Shown here piece after piece: positions 33,230 to 44,850 of a stretch of DNA of 64,000 nt. The translations under genes and the position numbers were made by a program. Below the pieces are notes generated by a model that did not search any database, was not told where the DNA came from, and saw only the letters and a list, made by a program, of their open reading frames with translations. The stretch is from Stratiolaelaps scimitus (taxonomy: Eukaryota; Arthropoda; Arachnida; Mesostigmata; Laelapidae). Location: assembly GCA_019614645.1 (NCBI GenBank), contig JABWDB010000001.1:15541501-15605500 (forward strand). Reading direction: 5' to 3'. The number at the start of each line of letters is the position of its first letter. Position 1 is the stretch's first letter.

Positions 33230-33790
33230 TGGAGTCGTTCACTTCAGCCTTTGCACCCATCTGTCTCCAGAATGCCTGTGGGAAGCTCTTGGAATACGTC
33301 ATCCACGACAAGCTTGCGGAGGAAATTGGGATTAACAGGCTCCTGTCGGACAACCAATATGGCTTTACAAAAGGGAAATCTACACTGACAACCATACGGG
33401 AGGTTCTGATACGAGATGAGGTAGAGACAACCCATGACACTTAGAACGAGGGGCTTGTGATGCTAATCCTTCTTGATGTCAGGAATGTTTTCAACTCTGA
33501 AGGTTGGAAAACCATCATAAGGGACCTGGAGAAGAAGGGCGTCTCGTGCGCCCTCCGTCGTACCACGCATGCACCACACCGGGTGTCACTGAGTGGCAGT
33601 TGAAACAGGCAGAAAACAGGCTCAGAGTCAGCAGGTGGCTAAATCTTTAACGAAGAAGAATAGATCGGTCTCTGAATTCGCACAACATTAAAGTAGGAAG
33701 GGATGCGATCTCAAACACCAACGATCCTGTATCGGCCGGGCGACAGGTAGCAGGTTCCGAAAGTATTGTTGCACAAGTGACGAGAGGCAA
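33230..33790 (+). pseudogene. R1-like reverse transcriptase fragment
   Basis: Plus strand reads PICLQNACGKLLEYVIHDKL, LLSDNQYGFTKGKSTLTTIR and MLILLDVRNVFNSEGWKTII, then, after a gap, LKQAENRLRVSRWLNL near 33600-33650. The palm PQG and YADD motifs are missing. Closest in the window to 9230-9570. Confidence 0.65.
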
Positions 33791-33884
33791 ATTTAGAGAC
33801 CGGTGCTAGCACCCAAACAGTTCAGAACTCTCCAGGTGTCAAGCATGCACAATTTCGCGGAGCACAGAAGCTACGACCCGGGAA

Positions 33885-34207
33885 ACACCTCTATGAGTTT
33901 AGTCTACGAGTTTTTTAGTGCCGGACATCTGCCAGGATCACAAGCGCATAACGCGACACAGGTTCATGATCTACAGATTATAACTTTAGCCCACCCAATT
34001 TTACCAAATGTGTGTATACGAAAGGTACGAGACAAACGGAAAATATTCTACGCAAAGATTGCGTCGTTACTTCTAAGTCCAGACAGCGCTGCTCTGCGTG
34101 TAATACTCTGTGAAAAATCGCACTCCGGACTCTATCGAAGCAATCATATTTGGTATATTATAAGGAAGATAGTAGGGAACGGTCTTCTCAATTATATGAG
34201 TGGGTAA
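33885..34207 (+). pseudogene. Secreted Cys-rich family, copy 4 (decayed, N-terminus lost)
   Basis: Homology starts at SLVYEFFSAGHLPGSQAHNA and continues through LPNVCIRKVRDKRKIFYAKI to GNGLLNYMSG, the group A ending. Everything before the DRPGHLPR region is missing and replaced by R1-like sequence. RP is deleted from DRPGHLP, the fifth cysteine is F (KIF), and LPC is lost. The frame is still open for 100 codons. No signal peptide, so not a functional gene. Confidence 0.8.
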
Positions 34208-34316
34208 AACTAAACCTCTACGTCACATAATATACGATGTTGCACGCTTCACATTACTTACCAGTACCTACCTACCGAACTATATCATTTTAGAACAAAT
34301 TAGATTCAATGGGTTC

Positions 34317-34618
34317 CTCAAAACATGGTACGACCACAGTCGGGAACTCACCTACCATATCACACAGGCACTGACAGGGCACGGCCACTACCAAACATAT
34401 ATGGTCAAAATCGGCAAGACGGAAGTAAATATCTGCTCAAGAATTAGAAAAGAAGAGACGGCGGATCTAGACGGCGGACCGGGAGAGGCTTCTTCTGGAA
34501 TCGGACCGGTTGTTGAGGACCAAGCTTAACTAAAGGCATTCCCCCTGGAGGACTCTGAAGACATACTGAATAAGTGGTTCCACGCCTTTGGAGGAAGTTT
34601 AAGAAATAAATTAAAGAC
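34317..34618 (+). mobile_element. R1-like retrotransposon 3' end with target-site duplication
   Basis: Reads ELTYHITQALTGHGHYQTYM and VKIGKTEVNICSRIRKEE, the LTQxLTGHGxFxxYLxxIGK motif near the C-terminus of R1-type polyproteins, then LNKWFHAFGG. TCAATGGGTTC flanks it on both sides (34306-34316 and 34619-34629). It sits in the 3' flank of the decayed copy 4, whose own flank resumes near 34640. Confidence 0.75.
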
Positions 34619-34639
34619 TCAATGGGTTCACTAGTCATT

Positions 34640-35640
34640 TCAAACGATAAATGCTCTAGGATTAATAAGAACTACTAGCCTCAAATATTCACAATGGTTA
34701 AACCTAATAACCTCCGCCATGTAGTTAACTTGATTAAACATGAGTCCGCAAGCTGAAACAGTCTGTTCAGGATAACGCACGCGACTATTTCAGCCATGAG
34801 AATTATTTAAAAATGTTGAAGATTTTGTACATGGGTTGAACTGATAAAGGTTACTATTATTTACCCTAAATTAACTCATCACATAATATTCCAAATTTCT
34901 GGACACCTTATTCAATGTTGGCAAGTCGCCCAGACGCCAACTCAGACTTCATTTACATTCAATGTGACATACTTTTATGTCAGATATCCCTAATTATGAT
35001 GAAGCTAACTAGTTGCAGTAATTGGTATGATTTTCCGACCTTGTAACGTCGGAGGCTGCAACAAGATCCTCACAATAGCCGACCTTACCGGTACCCCGCC
35101 CCCCCCCCGACCTTACTCTGTGTGGTCAGGAAAGAAGAGCCCAGTAGGTAGGGCCTCTCAGAGACGACTAATAAAACTGAGCTGCTGGTGTGGCTCGTTG
35201 AGTCCGACCTGAGACATGGTCGTGTGTAGGTAAACCAGCTAGGCGATACTGAGTATCTATTCCTCAAACCTTCGGGTGTTCTCACAATGATAGCCAGATA
35301 TAACGTCTTGCTAGTCTAGAGTTAATTCTCACCACAACCGACTGATTAACCGAGTAGTGACCAAATCCCGGCAGTCTACAATCGCTCTGGCAAGGAAATG
35401 TCCGTGACTATTGTTACAATTCCTGTGGACATCTGTCAACACAGGGCGACGGATGGTAAAATTTTATAAAGTGGATGATTATTTCAAACTGTATCGGCAT
35501 GCAAGATGGTATAATTTCTTCAACATGTAAAGTGGTATAGCGGGCATAATCGGCCAGCTTAAATTAAGACGAAATACCCACGTGTTATCGTCGGCACATA
35601 CACATTTTTGAGATAACTTTCAACAATTCTCCTATATGAC
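34640..35640. other. Group A 3' flank, then no supported feature
   Basis: About 34640-34870 aligns with 4225-4330. The remainder has a C-rich run at about 35098-35108 and no gene. Confidence 0.4.
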
Positions 35641-35649
35641 AGGCGCCGG

Positions 35650-36520
35650 ATCCGAACCTTTGGTATTACCGCAAAGACATGTCGGGGAAACCTTTGCTTT
35701 ATTTGTATCTGGGGGTGTTATCGAGAGATACCAATAGATGTCAGTCCGTCGGGTCTGACAAGCGCCGATGACACAGCCTGTTGATCCCAGCGAACTGAAG
35801 CGGATTGCGTAGGGCGATAAATTTACGTTAAACGTCGTTTACTGCGGAGTGCCTTGGGTGTGATCCTTTGTTGTGCTTTCATACGAGAACCTTGTAGCGT
35901 ACAAATTGTGAGCATTGTTGCGGCTGACAGACGCGGGGTATTTTGTTGTTCGGCATCGTCCTGAGTTGTGGCGAGGGAGGCTGCAATCGCTTCGCGCCTA
36001 CAGACGTCAAAGCCGCCTTTAGTTGTTGGCGTTGCCAAGTCTCGCTGATTTCATGCAACCCCTCGAATCAAGGCCTCTTCATTACAGGAGATATACTTGA
36101 CCGTAGGACGCACGTGATTTTCGGAGTTGAATATCAGCACAAAGCAGGCCGGATCGCCGTCTAGATTTTGTAGTCGTCCGGTGACAATTGTAGTGCAACA
36201 TTTTGTGAGAGCAAGAAGAGAAAACGCTTCTTGACTGAGAAGATGCACGAACTGGCATTTGAGGATGCTTCCCTCGGGGAGGCGTCCTCAAATTTATAAT
36301 CGCAAATGAATTGAAGCTTAACTCTAAACATTGACCATTGTGACGAACGGCCCGTTTGAAAAATTAGAGTTTCAAAAACACCCTGGTGCAGGTACTCATT
36401 AATCAAACATGTGCAACAATGAACATAATTACGTGTGACATCATCGTATTCTATGTCTAACAATTTGATCCTGCAACAATGGCAACGATGGTCAGACTTG
36501 CGATCCTTTGGCAATGTAAG
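35650..36520 (-). repeat. Z repeat, copy in the 39 kb unit
   Basis: Minus-strand block related to 43020-43420, 44850-45700, 26560-26780 and 59100-59700 (plus). In translation this copy shows GRLQNLDGDPACFVLIF and CRREAIAASLATTQDDAEQQ, but frames are not kept in all copies. It ends with AATAAAGC...CCCCGACATG, a possible 3' end. A 117-codon minus-strand frame at 36161-36514 with CHCC and HCCTC motifs lies at its 5' side and is not assigned. Could be an old transposon or a gene duplicated with the unit. Confidence 0.45.
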
Positions 36521-36760
36521 ACATTATTCGCACGCAGGGCACAATTATACATGACATCTCCTCGTGGTTCACGCTACGATCGACGGTAACACTTAGGAGA
36601 ATTGAAATTGGTGACATCGGCCGTGATAACCGTTCGCTAATAAACCATGCCCGTGACATCGTAGCTTAGCGCAAAACGTTTTCAACTATCATTCTGAAAA
36701 ATAGCGTAGACGACCAAGCGTTGACCCACACATCTACATAATGATGAGGTTTTGCTTTGA
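36520..36760. other. Segment shared with 46590-46690
   Basis: GGCCGTGATAA, then (C/T)GCTAATAAAC(C/T)ATGCCC and CTTAGCG, are common to both units and connect the Z repeat to the P block. Confidence 0.5.
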
Positions 36761-37960
36761 TAAAATACCCACGCAGATAGGGCAAATGAGTTACCAAAAC
36801 GTAATATAACTTATGTACATCGGATTGTCACGATGACCGCAGCGCATGTTCTTGGCAGGGTAGCGGAACTTCCCCCTGTCTGGCCGGGTCGTGTTTAAGT
36901 TGATTATGCCACATACATATAAGCAAATGACAATAATCTGTCATTCGTTAAAAGTTTTGGTCCAGTACGTTGTAACTACATCTCATCGAATAGCAGATAC
37001 ATGCATCGCCGTCTAACGAGAATAGAATAAGTGCATCGGAATTGCATAGAAGACTAGTATTTTTTTCATTCATTAGTCTGATGGTGAGTGCGTTTCACTG
37101 GCAAAGGAATCTATTGTAAATGTAGTGAGTAAGTGTCAATGTGGACGTCCATAGTATCAACGTTGTGGTGTCAGTCGTGCAATGTATCCACCGACCACTC
37201 CGTTGGCAGCATTCAGTTATCTTTCAGTAGCCAGGGAGTTTACCACGTGGCACATGAAGGCATTCGTTCCGGTTTCCTTCATTGAAGCTTTTATTCTCGT
37301 ACAATCGTATCACGAAAGGCTGACGTAACCCGGCATAGGTCATCTCTTATATTCAATGATGATTAGAGCAAACCTTGAGCAATGCAGATGTGCAAACACA
37401 CCTGATGTGCTAGTTATGACAGATTAAAAATGATGATTATGTGCATGATCAAGGCTGAGTCAACGGGATATCTCTGATATACAGAGGTTTAGGTAAATAG
37501 TGCTAAATAATATATATATATATATATATATATTTACCGAATCCTCTGTATATCAGAGACATCCCGTTGACTCAGTCTTGATCATGCACATAACCACTAA
37601 ATAATATATACATAGCTGTTAAATGGGTAGATTGCGAATATAGATCGTAGGATTCGATTCTAGATTGATGCAAGCTGCCGCCGGTATCGAATCGTCTCAG
37701 GTTCGCGTCTAGCCAACGGTAGAAATGTGTAATAGATCAGATTGTGAGGAATAATTGCATCAGACCTGGAACTTCGGTTTTACATACGCCTCCCAGTGTC
37801 AACGAATTATTAACGGTGTTTTTGTAAGTATACATACGCACGAATTCGTCATCGTTTTATACTTACATAATATAATTATCACAGACACTGTCAGTAGTAA
37901 TAATAATAATATACAGCTCGACAAAAATGTTTGAGTATTTTTGGAAATTTTTCAGATACA
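36760..37960 (+). promoter_or_regulatory. P block copy 3, putative promoter of the 39 kb gene
   Basis: Matches 48850-49740 and, reversed, 57900-58440. TATA-like ATAATATATACATAGCTG at about 37602-37620 and donor TTTTT|GTAAGTATAC with GT at 37824. An inverted duplication lies just upstream of the TATA-like stretch (37437-37593). The promoter role is inferred. Confidence 0.5.
37437..37593. repeat. Inverted duplication, about 62-base arms around a TA run
   Basis: Arms 37437-37499 and 37531-37593 differ at about four positions. The paralogous block at 49335-49430 has only one arm. At differing positions the right arm agrees with the paralogue, so the left arm mutated after the duplication. Confidence 0.85.
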
Positions 37961-38176
37961 AATGAATAAATCTGGTTCAGATCTCCATAGAGGATTCATG
38001 TAACTGATGCAATGAGCAACGACACCACAATTATTTTGTATTTAATTGAAACAACTGGAAACAACACAAATCGGGACATCTCACTGGTTATACTTCTTCA
38101 TTCGCCATTTACTGTAAAGAATTTTTAATCCATTTGATTTACCACTCATATTTCACTTACTCATTGAACAAAATTC

Positions 38177-38219
<43 letters not shown>

Positions 38220-38640
38220 CTACTTTTTTATGTACTTCGATTTTGTCTGTATTATTCTGGTGTTATAATTTCACATTTCATATCAAAGCTACAATCATCA
38301 TTCAGGTCAGATCCATCGGACGGGCCTTTGGCCACATTATTCAGAAAAAAAATACCACAGTAATCGAAACCAATTTTGCAGCTGTTTATTTGAGATGTTC
38401 GGCCTAAGAAATCGCGAAAAAGATAGATAGAGATAGAGTATTTGTGCTAATCAACATTTCGATTGGGTAATGTTTTGTTGTTTATTGATTCAAATGAAGT
38501 AGTGCTGGTCGGGTGCCCGTGCTACGCATACACCGCATAGATCATGCATGTTTCTGTTCTGAACACTGTCGAATTTTTATGATGGTATAACCATTCGATC
38601 TTGTGAAAATTGAACGGACAGCTAAATCATAGAGAGTCCG
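37960..38640. other. Intron-like DNA with TA microsatellite
   Basis: TA run at about 38180-38214. Pieces align with 49740-50060 and with 57100-57360 reversed. No gene. Confidence 0.4.
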
Positions 38641-39182
38641 ATGACTTTGCTTAACTGAATTTTTCAGACTGATTGTTCACAATAGTTCGGTATTCAACAT
38701 CCGGGCTAACATTATTTTTTGACCGGACCATCGAAGACTATAGTACAAACCACGCTACGTATACTCAATGGTGAGATCTGTTTTCTTGTGCAGATGCAAC
38801 ATATGTACCGGCAAGGTCGTCTGTGCGCTCAGGCAAAGGAAGGGATTCCGAACTCAATGCACCTTCTAGATATACCCACCAGAATATCTTCGCCTTGTCG
38901 GATGGGATTGCTCATCAGGACACCCTGAGTATCTGCCATAAGTTGAAAGGAAATATGCTGAGTTACTAGGCAGCTAGTTAGGATTCCAGTCTCCCGTCAA
39001 GCAGCCTGTTTGATCAGCCGTATGATGCAAAAGCTGACAGCTAACCTTCCCAGTCTTTCGATCGAAGCCCATCACCGCGGATTCCTGCCACACTGCTAGC
39101 TCAGGGTCAACTGACAGCCAAACATATCCCGCAACGATTCTGTTAAAGTCGTTAATCGTTAACGTATAATCCCAAAGGAGGT
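38640..39182 (+). promoter_or_regulatory. Conserved leader upstream of the 39 kb gene
   Basis: Contains TTTTTCAG|ACTGATTG near 38665 and CTGTTTTCTTGTGCAG|ATGCAACAT, with the acceptor-like CAG at 38791-38793. The second is a good 3' splice site and is kept, in altered form, in the other units. Intron length from the P-block donor would be about 0.95 kb. Confidence 0.5.
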
Positions 39183-39842
39183 ATGTGTAGCCTAGCCGTA
39201 TTTAAAACCGTCCTTGTTGTTGTGATATCATTCGATGCGACTGTCCCGGCTGAGGACAAGGTCACTTTTTGGAAATCAAAACCCGACATGCAAGACCCGA
39301 ATGGACCTTTTCATCCGTGCAGGTCTCCGACTAAGCTTACACTAGCTAAGAAAAAAGGCATCGCAAGGCTAGCACTTTCAGGCGTGGCTGCGTGCGCGTT
39401 CAAGGTAGCGGCTTCGACTCACCGCCAATGGGGAAGCGTTGCGCAAATGCTGGAGTGTGTTCCTCGAGGATTTTATCTTATCTGTCTGTATATTCGGGCA
39501 ATCTACGCGCCTTTCACTGATCGTCCCGGCCATCTTACCCGATCGGTAGCACGCAACGCATCAGGTATCTATGAGCTGGCATTGAAGATGCTGACGTTAG
39601 GCCTTAGTGATATTTCTCTTGGACCAGATCTTTGTATGCGAAGTTTTCGAGACAACCACAAAATTTGCTATTCAAAGAAGGATATGCTACATCTCATTCG
39701 CGTCGGCTTACCCTGTGTACAACACCATCTGAAAAATCGCGTTCCGCAATCGACCGATCAGGTTATATTAGCTGGAATGACTGTGTTCAGGAAACTTGTA
39801 GCGAACGGCGTGCTCGAGTACGCCAGTGGGACGAGTAATTGA
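39183..39842 (+). CDS. Secreted Cys-rich family, copy 5 (group B)
   Basis: 219 residues, intact, single exon. The signal peptide covers about residues 1-23 (VPA|EDK). Mature part: VTFWKSKPDMQDPNGPFHPC, THRQWGS, ECVPRGFYLIC, DRPGHLTRSVARNAS (glycosylation site), GPDLCMRSFRDNHKICYSKK, LPCVQHHLKNRVPQ and GVLEYASGTSN. Six core cysteines plus the seventh before the PRGFYL motif. The last three residues extend beyond the usual end. Start at 39183 matches the MC(S/Y) start of the group B genes and sits in CCCAAAGGAGGTATG, similar to the 51 and 56 kb genes. Function unknown; probably secreted. Confidence 0.9.
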   Translation: MCSLAVFKTVLVVVISFDATVPAEDKVTFWKSKPDMQDPNGPFHPCRSPTKLTLAKKKGIARLALSGVAACAFKVAASTHRQWGSVAQMLECVPRGFYLICLYIRAIYAPFTDRPGHLTRSVARNASGIYELALKMLTLGLSDISLGPDLCMRSFRDNHKICYSKKDMLHLIRVGLPCVQHHLKNRVPQSTDQVILAGMTVFRKLVANGVLEYASGTSN

Positions 39843-40260
39843 ACCCTTTCACATTGCTGTTTTGTATTTTGCACCAATGGAACAAAAATGGTCAGTAGCA
39901 TAGTATATAGAGGTTATGTACGCTGAACGTCACTTGACAGCACCATACGTAAACAAAATAGGTGATATCATAACACGGTGACGGGCCAGGGTGGCTGTCG
40001 ACACTCGATCTGTGTCGTTACGGACCGCGCCAGGCATATGGACAATAGTCTACGTTTTGCAGATAGAGATACAAAGCTAAAACAATCCCTTCTCGATATG
40101 GCTCACACCACACAGTGAATCTTACTCTTTCCAATACTTCCTGCTACCCGTCTGGGTTCATACCTTGTCGGTTCCTATGCGAGCTACAATTTCATTGACG
40201 TCACTGTCCTGTTAGCCTGTAGCGGCGACCCCGTTATATTGTTGCAGGAATAAATTGTTG
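39843..40260. other. 3' flank shared with the 51 kb unit
   Basis: TTGCTGTTTTGTATTTTGCA follows the stop and is kept after all three group B genes. About 39910-40250 aligns with 52416-52790. No polyadenylation signal is obvious close to the stop. Confidence 0.5.
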
Positions 40261-40640
40261 TCAATTATGCAATTAATCCGTTATTTACTATCGGCAACCT
40301 GTTATCCTATTGAAGTTAACCTACTACCATCATTCTGTGATATCAAGGTAAAAGTTCCCTAATTCCAACATTTTCGAATAAATCTTCAGCTGTTTGCACG
40401 TAGAATAGTTCGGAAAATAAACGTGGCTTAGAAATGGCTTCGAAATTCATAATCATACTTGCAAAAAGATACATGTCTATTTTGAGGATCCAATTCTGTG
40501 GTAGTTATGTAGGGCCTCAACAACAGCAATAACAATGGCAACATTTGCAACGTGGAATGTTTTACCTGCATTTGGAATGCTTGAATGTTCAAATATACAT
40601 ATTTCACGATATTCTTGCAAAAACTACAGATTGTATCTTT
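40260..40640. other. No supported feature
   Basis: AT-rich DNA between the duplicated flank and the retrotransposon 3' end. No motif recognised. Confidence 0.3.
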
Positions 40641-41095
40641 GCAAGAAAATACTATCCTCCTTTTATCGTAGATGTCCCAAGGGAGACATTCTATATCTAG
40701 TTATACATGAGACTGTTCAGAATATACATTGAACCGATTATGACTTATGCGTGTTTGTATGAAATCTTACAAATACAAATGTGACAAAGACTTGAAACGG
40801 CCTTGAAACGGAGAGATTTGAAACGGCCGACTATAGTCAAAAAGACGTTAGACGTTGTCTACGCTACGACCAGATTCAGGCGATTGAATTCGTACTACCA
40901 AAATTTATAGAAAGTACAAAGGGTAAAAATGATGTATTCCTCTGGAAAATATCACGCTTACACCATAAGCAACCAAAACAACGATGTATTAACTTTGGAT
41001 TTGAATCGCAGACTGTGATGCACCTTTGAAATAAAGTGTTATTATTATTATTATTGTTGTATTATCATTATTATTATTATTATTATTATTATAAC
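40640..41095 (+). mobile_element. 3' end of TTA-tailed non-LTR element
   Basis: Matches the terminal part of the element at 14534-17040 and the copies at 52890-53200 and 55380-55500 (minus). It shows TACAAATGTGACAAAG, TAGTCAAAAAGACGTTAGAC, ACCTTTGAAATAAAGTG and a TTA/ATT microsatellite at about 41038-41094. All group B units carry this insertion at the same place. Confidence 0.65.
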
Positions 41096-41135
41096 ACAAG
41101 TTGTCTATATTGCTTCTCATTGCTTCTAAATACAT

Positions 41136-41500
41136 TGAAGAACAACTATTTCGTGCTCCTCATCTTGAAAAACACGTTCAATGCGATGAACCGGAGGGTG
41201 GTAGTCTCGATCTTTACCCGACGTCAGCTTTTGTTATAGAACATTTTGAGGAAGATCACGGCCTAATTCCACGATATCAGAAAGGCGTTTGACTTCATTT
41301 CTCGAGAGAATTTCTACTGATATTCAGATTAGCGCCCTACGATTGAACCAGGTTACTCTTCAATGGTTTCAGTCGTACGCTTCCGACTGCAAAATGACGG
41401 TTGTCTTTGGAGATGTTGTGTTAAGTCAAAAGCCGGCAAGAATTGGCGTTCCCGGCATTAGGTCCCTACCTATTTTTAGCATATATCTATTACATTATAT
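41136..41500 (+). pseudogene. Reverse transcriptase fragment, decayed
   Basis: Plus-strand frames give DIRKAFDFISRENF, LNQVTLQWFQSYASDCKMTV and RIGVPGIRSLPIFSIYLLH, an eroded palm segment (KAFDxV..., WFxSYLxDR, GVPQGS). Several frameshifts. Confidence 0.5.
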
Positions 41501-43000
41501 CTAACTAGAGTGCTGCAGTAGCTAGTGAATTTGAATTAAAGGTCTATTTTTTTTATAACGTATGATCGTTGTCTAAAGATGAACAATCACCCTATGCACG
41601 TATCCTACAATGCCAAATACCTAGGTGTTACTTTCACAGATTACGTTTTAGCAAATTTGCATTTTATTCATAATATTGTATAATTTCAAATTATTTGTGA
41701 TGACAAGTAAACGGTAAAACTAATTTGTAAATTTGTTGACATTCCACTGTTATGGCTTGGCTATGTGACTTCGATTAATTCTGTCGCTGCTGTTATAGTG
41801 CATATGTGTAATTTTCATAATAACTCTATTGTTCTGACTCAAATTAGAGACAGATTAAGTTATCAGTAGGAAACAATCGGGCATAGATATATACAATCGG
41901 GCATAGATATATACAATATTTATATATACTCATATATAAATATATTTGCCTTCGACTGTGTAGTTTGGACCACGGAGAGTGCCACAAACTTCCGTCATCT
42001 TAAACAAGACCTTCTACATCTAAGTCATGATATTTTACTCCCTTCTACCGCTTTTCCCAGGTGCGCCATTAATTCTATTTCAGCTAATCAGGGCTGATCA
42101 CATCTTAGGTCGTTTTTATGTTGCAGCTCCTTACTTTTCAGGGGAGTTTCGCATGCGGGCTAACACTATTTCAATAACATCGTCTTTTCTCAAGGCAAAC
42201 ACGCAAGCGTATACGTCGCCACCAACTATGGAGCAAGTCCACACCATGGTCAAGGAACATTGGCCATTGCACAAAACACACCATTGATTCAACAAGTCTC
42301 GCTTCCTTAGATGGCTTGCTCCCTCTTGGGAACCCTTCATGCATCGGGTTCAATTCTTGCGCTTCTTGCGGCACACAACTCTACGATTTGGTTGCATTCC
42401 TATTTTACATTCATTCTATGAGATACACATGAAAACCATCGGTCCGTTCAAACACCGAACGCCGCACGCCACAATGAACCATGACTTCCCTACACACTTC
42501 ACGTTTAAGATTACCAATCTTTCTACGTTAGGTACTGCACACAACACAATTCAAAGGAGGTAGCAGACTCAACAATAACACCTCTTGCATACACAACATA
42601 GTAGTCGCCCAGGTGGACGTTCATCGTGAGGCTTTTTTCAAATACAACAACGAGCTCTTAATCACCTCGGTATGGCGCCAACGCAAGCCGTCTTCCCGTA
42701 GCGTGATTAACTGAGTCCACTGAGCACCACAAAGAAGCCTTCCCTGCAGACTTAATACACACAATCCACTTGTGGCAAGGTTGACTTCAAGTTTCCAGGA
42801 TGCCAAAAAAGAAAGAAGAGATTTCCTAGGGAAAACCTCGAAGGAAATGTAGCACGCCCGTTCGGCTTGCTACCGAGTGTTACCTATCGCATGCACAAAA
42901 TCCGTATATTTCCGTAATAGTCAATTAATACTATAAATATATTACCAATTTCAAATGCCGTTAGATAGGGTCCTTGGTTAGCAGGCATGAAACACGGGAT
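41500..43000. other. No supported gene
   Basis: Contains a 20-bp unit CAATCGGGCATAGATATATA repeated twice in tandem near 41875-41914, and TATA-rich DNA. Frames at 42027 and 42621 show no recognisable motifs. Confidence 0.35.
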
Positions 43001-43019
43001 TGACCCGGCTGCGAACGGC

Positions 43020-43420
43020 GACGTATGATTTGACATCATTCAGGCTAGCTTGGGGTACCATCCCTGAAGGCGATTCTCTTTCCACGGGCTTAGAGTATGC
43101 TGACTGATACACATAGTGTTTCCCGGCAGTCTGTAGCTTGAGCCAATTGCGCGACCAGATAGAATGCGTCATTTTCTGCGGAGTGCCATGCATGTTTACA
43201 TACGTATTTATGTAACTTGTATTGGATTCATGTGTCTCACAGGCGAACTTGCCAACTGCAGAGCTGAGGTACCGCGGGGTTTGTTGTTGCCTAGCATACG
43301 TCTTCCAGTTCTGACGAGGAGGGACACGAAGCCATTTCCCGCTTACAGGTGTGAGCGGGAAGCTTTTTGCCTTGCCAGTTCCCATTGAACTGACGCGACC
43401 ACTCGAACTATAAACGCCAG
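43020..43420 (-). repeat. Z repeat, additional copy
   Basis: Minus strand aligns with the Z repeat: GGCAAGGCAAAAAGC, AAGCGGGAA, CTCCGCAGAAAATGACGC. In this copy a different frame is open (135 codons), which argues that the repeat is not under coding constraint. Confidence 0.45.
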
Positions 43421-44850
43421 CAATCTCTCAATCATTATTCGATCGAATACATGCTGAGTTCAGTTGGACGGGCTCACCAACCACGTCCCCCTAAAATGCT
43501 CTAAAGTAGTAAGTAGGATAGTTTGAGAGCCACAAGGCAACGAAGGCCACACTGCATTTTCTGCACTTGAGCGCAGGATAGAGTTGACAGTCACGTTCTC
43601 AATAGCCGGATGTGTGTTTAGCATTTGGCGGCGTGAGGACCAAAATGTAAGTTGCTTCTCCTTGTGGACAAGGCCGTCCCAACGGCTTCATTTGTAAGAG
43701 AGTTTGCAGAGAGCTTAAGACTTTCGTTGACAATCTCTATGTTACAATGATCTCAAGGCCTTCCAAGCACTGCGGATGCGTGTTCTTCGTCTGAGCCAGT
43801 GCTAACGAAGAATCGGTACTAATGGCCGCTCAGGCATAACTCTTGTTTCGAAGTCACCCCCAAGGCAGGCGCTGGCAGTGATTGTCCTTCATTGTACATT
43901 TCCCCTTATATTATAACCAATCGTTCTACATATGAATAAAAGGGACCAGAAAAAAATCAATGGATTGGTGTGGTCTACATTACTGTGTATTCATTTAAAA
44001 CAACTATCTGTGCAAGACTGTTGCAATGAACTCGAATCAAGTCACGCATTCACTCTCTGCCAGTAATTATCGTCAAACGGTTCTTCGCCTCGTTCGCATC
44101 AACAAACTTAGCTGAAGCACAAGAGGCAGAACCTCGACCAATCCTTCTTCTGGAGAGCTCTTAGTTATGTTTCGAAAAAAAAAGAGAAAATGTGCTCCGA
44201 TAGTCGCCTGGCGACAATTTTAGAGCAGAATCTTTTGAAGAAAGAGATGCCTCGCGGGAGACCCTATGGACCAAGAGCAGAACTGCTAACTCATCTGTTG
44301 TATGGTACACGACACCTCATCCACTCTGTCTATCGAGCAGGGCACCGCCGTAAAGCCTGCATTAACCCGCATTTGAGGATGCAACTCTCGATATAGAAGG
44401 TTGTGTGTTCTGTGGGCTACGATGCCGTTCGACAGCAGAATCTTCACCGCTGGTAACATATTGCCCTGTGCAAGCTTCCGCCTTGGCTACCTGTACATTG
44501 GCTGATTTGAATAACCTTGACACAAGAACATATTGCATAACATCATTTACAGGTTGCGTGAGAAATATCTGATACAAGACCTTTTGAGCGGAATCTCCTT
44601 AAGTTTTTCTTCAGCAAGGCCGTCAAGGTTTCAGTTCCAATTTTCTTTTTTCAATTCAAATTGTAGTATATTGACGGGACTGCAGTCTTTACAATGCTTG
44701 AGTTATCGCTAAAAAATATTAAAGAATACTATTACATCACGGTGTGAGTACATACTGTCGATAACTTTAATAACCGAAAAATACGACACATAATTCGAAT
44801 ATAAAATATACCAATGATACTTTGTCTGCAGAGTGTTACCCTATATAACA
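43420..44850. other. Degraded repeats, no supported gene
   Basis: About 44180-44250 has a short stretch resembling 46470-46520. About 44640-44700 carries the GACGGGACTGCAG tail in minus orientation, as at 32341. Confidence 0.35.

Noticed and set aside
36161..36514. Zinc-finger gene from CHCC and HCCTC motifs
   Set aside because: No known finger spacing, and the counterpart in the other units is not open.
38770..38793. A 23-base intron GTGAGATC...TGTGCAG in the 39 kb leader
   Set aside because: Far too short for an intron, and the GT is not kept in all units; only the acceptor-like CAG is retained as a candidate.
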